Shown in pieces: positions 61,240-64,000 of a stretch of 64,000 nucleotides of DNA. The stretch covers positions 70,331,618 through 70,395,617 of the forward strand of contig CM049317.1 of assembly GCA_026874595.1 (NCBI GenBank), read 5' to 3'. The position numbers and the translations under genes are program-made. The notes beneath the pieces were generated by a model. That model was given only the letters and a program-made list of their open reading frames with translations, was not told the DNA's origin and searched no databases. Source of the DNA: Sipunculus nudus (lineage: Eukaryota; Annelida; Sipuncula; Golfingiida; Sipunculidae). Within the stretch, counting starts at the first letter, position 1, and the number at the start of each line of letters is the position of its first letter.

Positions 61240-62180
61240 TTGCTCATAATGTCCCATGGACCGCAGCACATGTGGGGCTATGGTCAGATTGGGAGATTTG
61301 GTTATTAGTGAGCCAATGTCCCCTGAGCTCTCACTTCATCTATATTAGTATTGACTTGAGATGATTTTCATGTGAACTCCATCCACGATCATAGTTGTTG
61401 CCCTCGGGGTACAGAAAGCTGCCATTTCCACTTGGATTCATCCCTCACATTGCCTGCAGAGCGTAACAGTTCACACCACACGATGGCATTTGAAAATCAC
61501 ATGTTTTGCTTTCTAAGACTTTGTCGTTCAGTCACTGGCTCGCATGTTCTGTGACAATATGCAAGGCAAGCATTCGTTTGTCTTCGTTTGACTTTGCGTG
61601 TTTGCCGCAGGACTGCATGTCAATTACCGCTACTTACTGGTCCTTCAGGCCACACAAAGCACAACGATTGCTTGCGGAAATCAAGACAAAGTAATGAACA
61701 TTCAAGCGGAAATTCAGGCGAGACCCAGGTGCCGCACTCTGTGATCATGTCCCCATATTATTGATCCGAGCGGTATCGGGGAAAACACAGCCCAAGCCAC
61801 GATACCTGGTCACATTGATAATGCACTGAGGTGTTTGTTTAGATGCATAAGATGATAATTGGTTGTGAGAGTTGCCTTAAGGGCAATTGACAATTGTGCA
61901 ACTGCTCCCCTGCCTTTGTCATCTGGGGGGTATCAGTTCACCGAATTATTCACTCCTGGGTCCTGGTCATCGCATTTTAAACCTTGTTCTAATGATTTGT
62001 ATAACATTGCACAAAGACAGCTATTATTAAAGTGCACATCATTAAGGATGTGTATTTTCCTTAATGAGTCACCTGCTCTATTAATTAATTATTAATGTCA
62101 AGGTGCTTAATGGGACAACAACTACCTTTGTGAATTAATGTGAAAGGATATTTGTTTTCATCCCCGCAGAAATAACTTTG
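61240..62180. promoter_or_regulatory. large intronic island rich in homeodomain words, candidate enhancer
   Basis: About 900 bp of mixed composition. The right part (61850-62160) packs GATAATTGG, GGCAATTGACAATTGTG, CGAATTATTC, ATTAATTAATTATTAATG and GAATTAATG together with GTCACCTGC near 62069. The left part has CpG-bearing words and several short frames (61372-61554, 61506-61694, 61859-62095) without domains. This is the strongest candidate in intron 3 for deeply conserved developmental DNA; conservation itself was not testable. Confidence 0.4.
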
Positions 62181-62979
62181 GATTCCCATTTAATTAATGT
62201 TATTGAAACATAAAATATCAAGAATAGAAATCATATATAATTGGATTGATATTTATAACTTCTTTCAGAGCCATTAATATTATTGCTAATAAAAATAAAA
62301 AAATAACTGTAATTTTTTTTCAATGCCACTGAAAGAAATAGGCAAATGCACAATTACAAGTCTCAATTTGCACAACATGGAAACATGATGTGACTTTCAT
62401 ATTAATTTTGAACTATACAGATTTAAACGATTACATCACTAGATATATTATCTTTTATGAGATAAGAAGGCCATTTAAGTGATATGTTCTGAAGTCGAAA
62501 AGAGTTATAACATTGTGTATCAAAATTAAAATTTCCCTCATAATATAGGTTATCATGAAAAGTTTAAACATGGTGTATAGAATTAAAATATAAAAAAAAA
62601 TAACATTTAGAAATTTCTTCCCTGTAATTGTAGATCTATTATATTCTGAAGATTATTAAGAAGTTATAACATGTTTTTTAAATTAAAACAAAATATTTCT
62701 TTTCAGTCCTGTAAGTATAATTTCTTTTTGGAAATTAAGTGATTTAAACATTTGAAATCCTGTTTTCTGTTCCATGTCTTTAATTATAAATGTCCAGCAG
62801 TATATTTTCAAAGGGTTTATCTTTCCTTGTTTTGTAAGCAGATTGCAAAATGATAAAGGATCAGTAATCAGAGCTGTGTGTCATCATATAAAAAAATGTA
62901 ATGTTAAAGGGATAAGTAAGTAGATGACATTTACAGCAGATGGCTATGAGAAAAGTATTAAGGTGATCAGTCGGTAGTA

Positions 62980-63260
62980 GACTTTCTTTGCATACCACAA
63001 CTGTAAATAGCTGGGGGAAATATCTGCCAGCTTAATACCCCTGTTTGTTGACGGGGTGAGATGATAATTGGTACCAGGATTGCCCTGGAGGTCCATCCAC
63101 ATGGCCGGGTGTGGTTTGGCTTTGTTTACCTGAACATTTCATCCCCTGCCTGCGTCTGTCCCTCCAGAATTCAGGGCAGAGGGTGAGGTGGGGCCAACAG
63201 ATGTACTTGTAAGGGGGCAGGGTTGACAGGGGGACTTTCACACTCAGAAAAGAGCAGCAT
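62980..63260. other. GC-richer intronic segment
   Basis: A short GC-richer block with a 77-codon minus frame (63032-63265) lacking any recognised feature. Nothing further is supported. Confidence 0.2.
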
Positions 63261-63437
63261 GTCACTCAAGTTCTAAAGGTGAAAAATAGATAACCATCTA
63301 AAATCTTCAAAATTATAAAAATTAAAAAAATGTCTGATATTTAGGACTGTACAGAGCAATGACTTATTGGTATTTATTTTCAATCTGTTTAGACTTTCTA
63401 ATTTCTTATACCAAGTTATTGTGGAAAAAGTTTTTTT

Positions 63438-64000
63438 ATGCCCCCGCCACAAAGTGGCCGGGGCATATAGTTTTACCCATGTCCGTCCTTCCGTCATTCC
63501 GAAATCAAACATATGTACGGACTTTTTTTCGCAATGCCTGCAGATATTGGCCTGATTTTTGGTGTGTGGGCAGATATAGACCAGTTACAGATCGAGTTCG
63601 CGTTTCGTTGGTTGACCGACTTTTGACCGTTTTACGGCTCCTGAACATAGAAAATTTCATGAAAAATATGAAATTTCATGAAAAATAGAAATATTCATGA
63701 CAGATACACATGTACAGACTTTTTTTCGCAATGCCTGCAGATATTGGCCTGATTTTTGGTGTGTATGCAGATATAGACCAGTTACAGTTCGAGTTCGCGT
63801 TTCGTCCCGGTTGACCTACTTTAGACCGTTTTACGGCTCCTGAACATAGAAAATTTCATGTAAAATATAAATTTTCATGACAAATACACTTGTACAGACT
63901 TTTCTTTGCAATACCTGCAGATATTGGCCTGATTTTTGGTGTGTGGGCAGATAATGACCAGTAATAGATCAAGTTCACATTTTGTCCCAGTTGACCAATT
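63438..64000 (+). repeat. interspersed repeat: terminal hairpin plus tandem monomers of about 180-197 bp
   Basis: It starts with a hairpin, ATGCCCCCGCCAC-AAA-GTGGCCGGGGCAT (63438-63466, 12 of 13 pairs), then 'atagttttacccatgtccgtccttccgtc'. Three monomers follow, each with 'cctgcagatattggcctgatttttggtgtg', beginning (CAGATATTGG) at 63541, 63738 and 63918, so periods are 197 and 180 bp. Each monomer carries 'ttttacggctcctgaacatagaaaatttcatg' apart from the last, which runs off the window. Repeats of this style are common in mollusc genomes. Open frames here (63359-63688 and 63367-63555) belong to the repeat. No transposase is visible in the part present. Confidence 0.8.

Larger units (their letters stand above)
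47007..64000 (+). other. ZEB: ZEB intron 3, incomplete (at least 17 kb)
   Basis: It begins GTAACT. No C2H2 zinc-finger or homeodomain coding sequence was found in any frame up to the window end, so the acceptor lies beyond 64000. It contains several GC-richer islands, repeats and a final tandem array, listed separately. Confidence 0.6.

Noticed and set aside
47007-64000. Search for the ZEB zinc-finger and homeodomain exons
   Set aside because: No run of Cys-X2-Cys...His-X3-His codons or homeodomain signature was seen in any frame, so they are taken to lie beyond the window.
1-64000. CRISPR arrays, bacterial operons, rRNA genes or viral genes
   Set aside because: No regularly spaced repeats with unique spacers, no ribosome binding sites or long ORFs, and no rRNA- or virus-like sequence were seen. 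The window is eukaryotic intronic and intergenic DNA.

Overview
This window is AT-rich eukaryotic DNA with few genes. It looks like a lophotrochozoan, most probably a mollusc (bivalve or gastropod). The grounds are long (TA)n tracts, large introns, tRNA-derived SINEs, pogo/Tigger-like MITEs, and an array at the right edge that opens with a GC-rich GCCAC-AAA-GTGGC hairpin followed by GTCCGTCC-type sequence, a repeat style I associate with mollusc genomes. No species is claimed.

One protein-coding gene is supported: the 5' end of a ZEB/zfh-1 zinc-finger E-box-binding homeobox gene on the + strand. Exon 1 (10229-10283) encodes MAELRCGRRKQANPRKKN, which matches the N-terminus of vertebrate ZEB1/ZEB2 and carries the RRKQxxPR NuRD-recruiting motif also known from SALL, FOG and BCL11 proteins. 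It ends in phase 1 at a strong donor. After a 35.9 kb intron come two acidic, Ser/Gly-rich exons (46168-46356 and 46821-47006). Both start and end in phase 1, so the frame reads through with no stop. I found no zinc-finger or homeodomain exon before 64000, so the gene runs off the right edge and the last visible intron is at least 17 kb.

Layout. 1-9430: intergenic, with homopolymer G/C runs, microsatellites, remnants of dispersed repeats and two CpG-rich islands (1680-2390, 7980-8260). 9430-10228: promoter and 5' UTR region, with CCAAT, GC-box, ETS- and NRF1-like motifs, a palindromic CTACCTG/CAGGTAG pair and two out-of-frame uORFs overlapping the start codon. 10284-46167: giant intron 1, alternating AT-rich sequence with GC-richer islands that look like cis-regulatory DNA; it also carries SINE, MITE, microsatellite and hairpin insertions. 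46168-47006: exons 2-3. 47007-64000: intron 3, with more islands, a 19-bp minisatellite, a minus-strand SINE-like repeat and, at the end, a tandem interspersed repeat.

The most interesting signal is the distribution of CAGGTG/CAGGTA (CACCTG/TACCTG), the E2-box bound by ZEB and Snail proteins. By hand count there are 15 in about 1 kb at 30829-31824, against roughly one expected. There are further clusters in both introns, and two exact copies of the symmetric pair CTACCT-N6-AGGTAG, one about 0.6 kb upstream of the start codon and one 0.85 kb into intron 3. This suggests that the locus is a direct target of its own product or of Snail-type repressors. That is inference and needs binding or conservation data.
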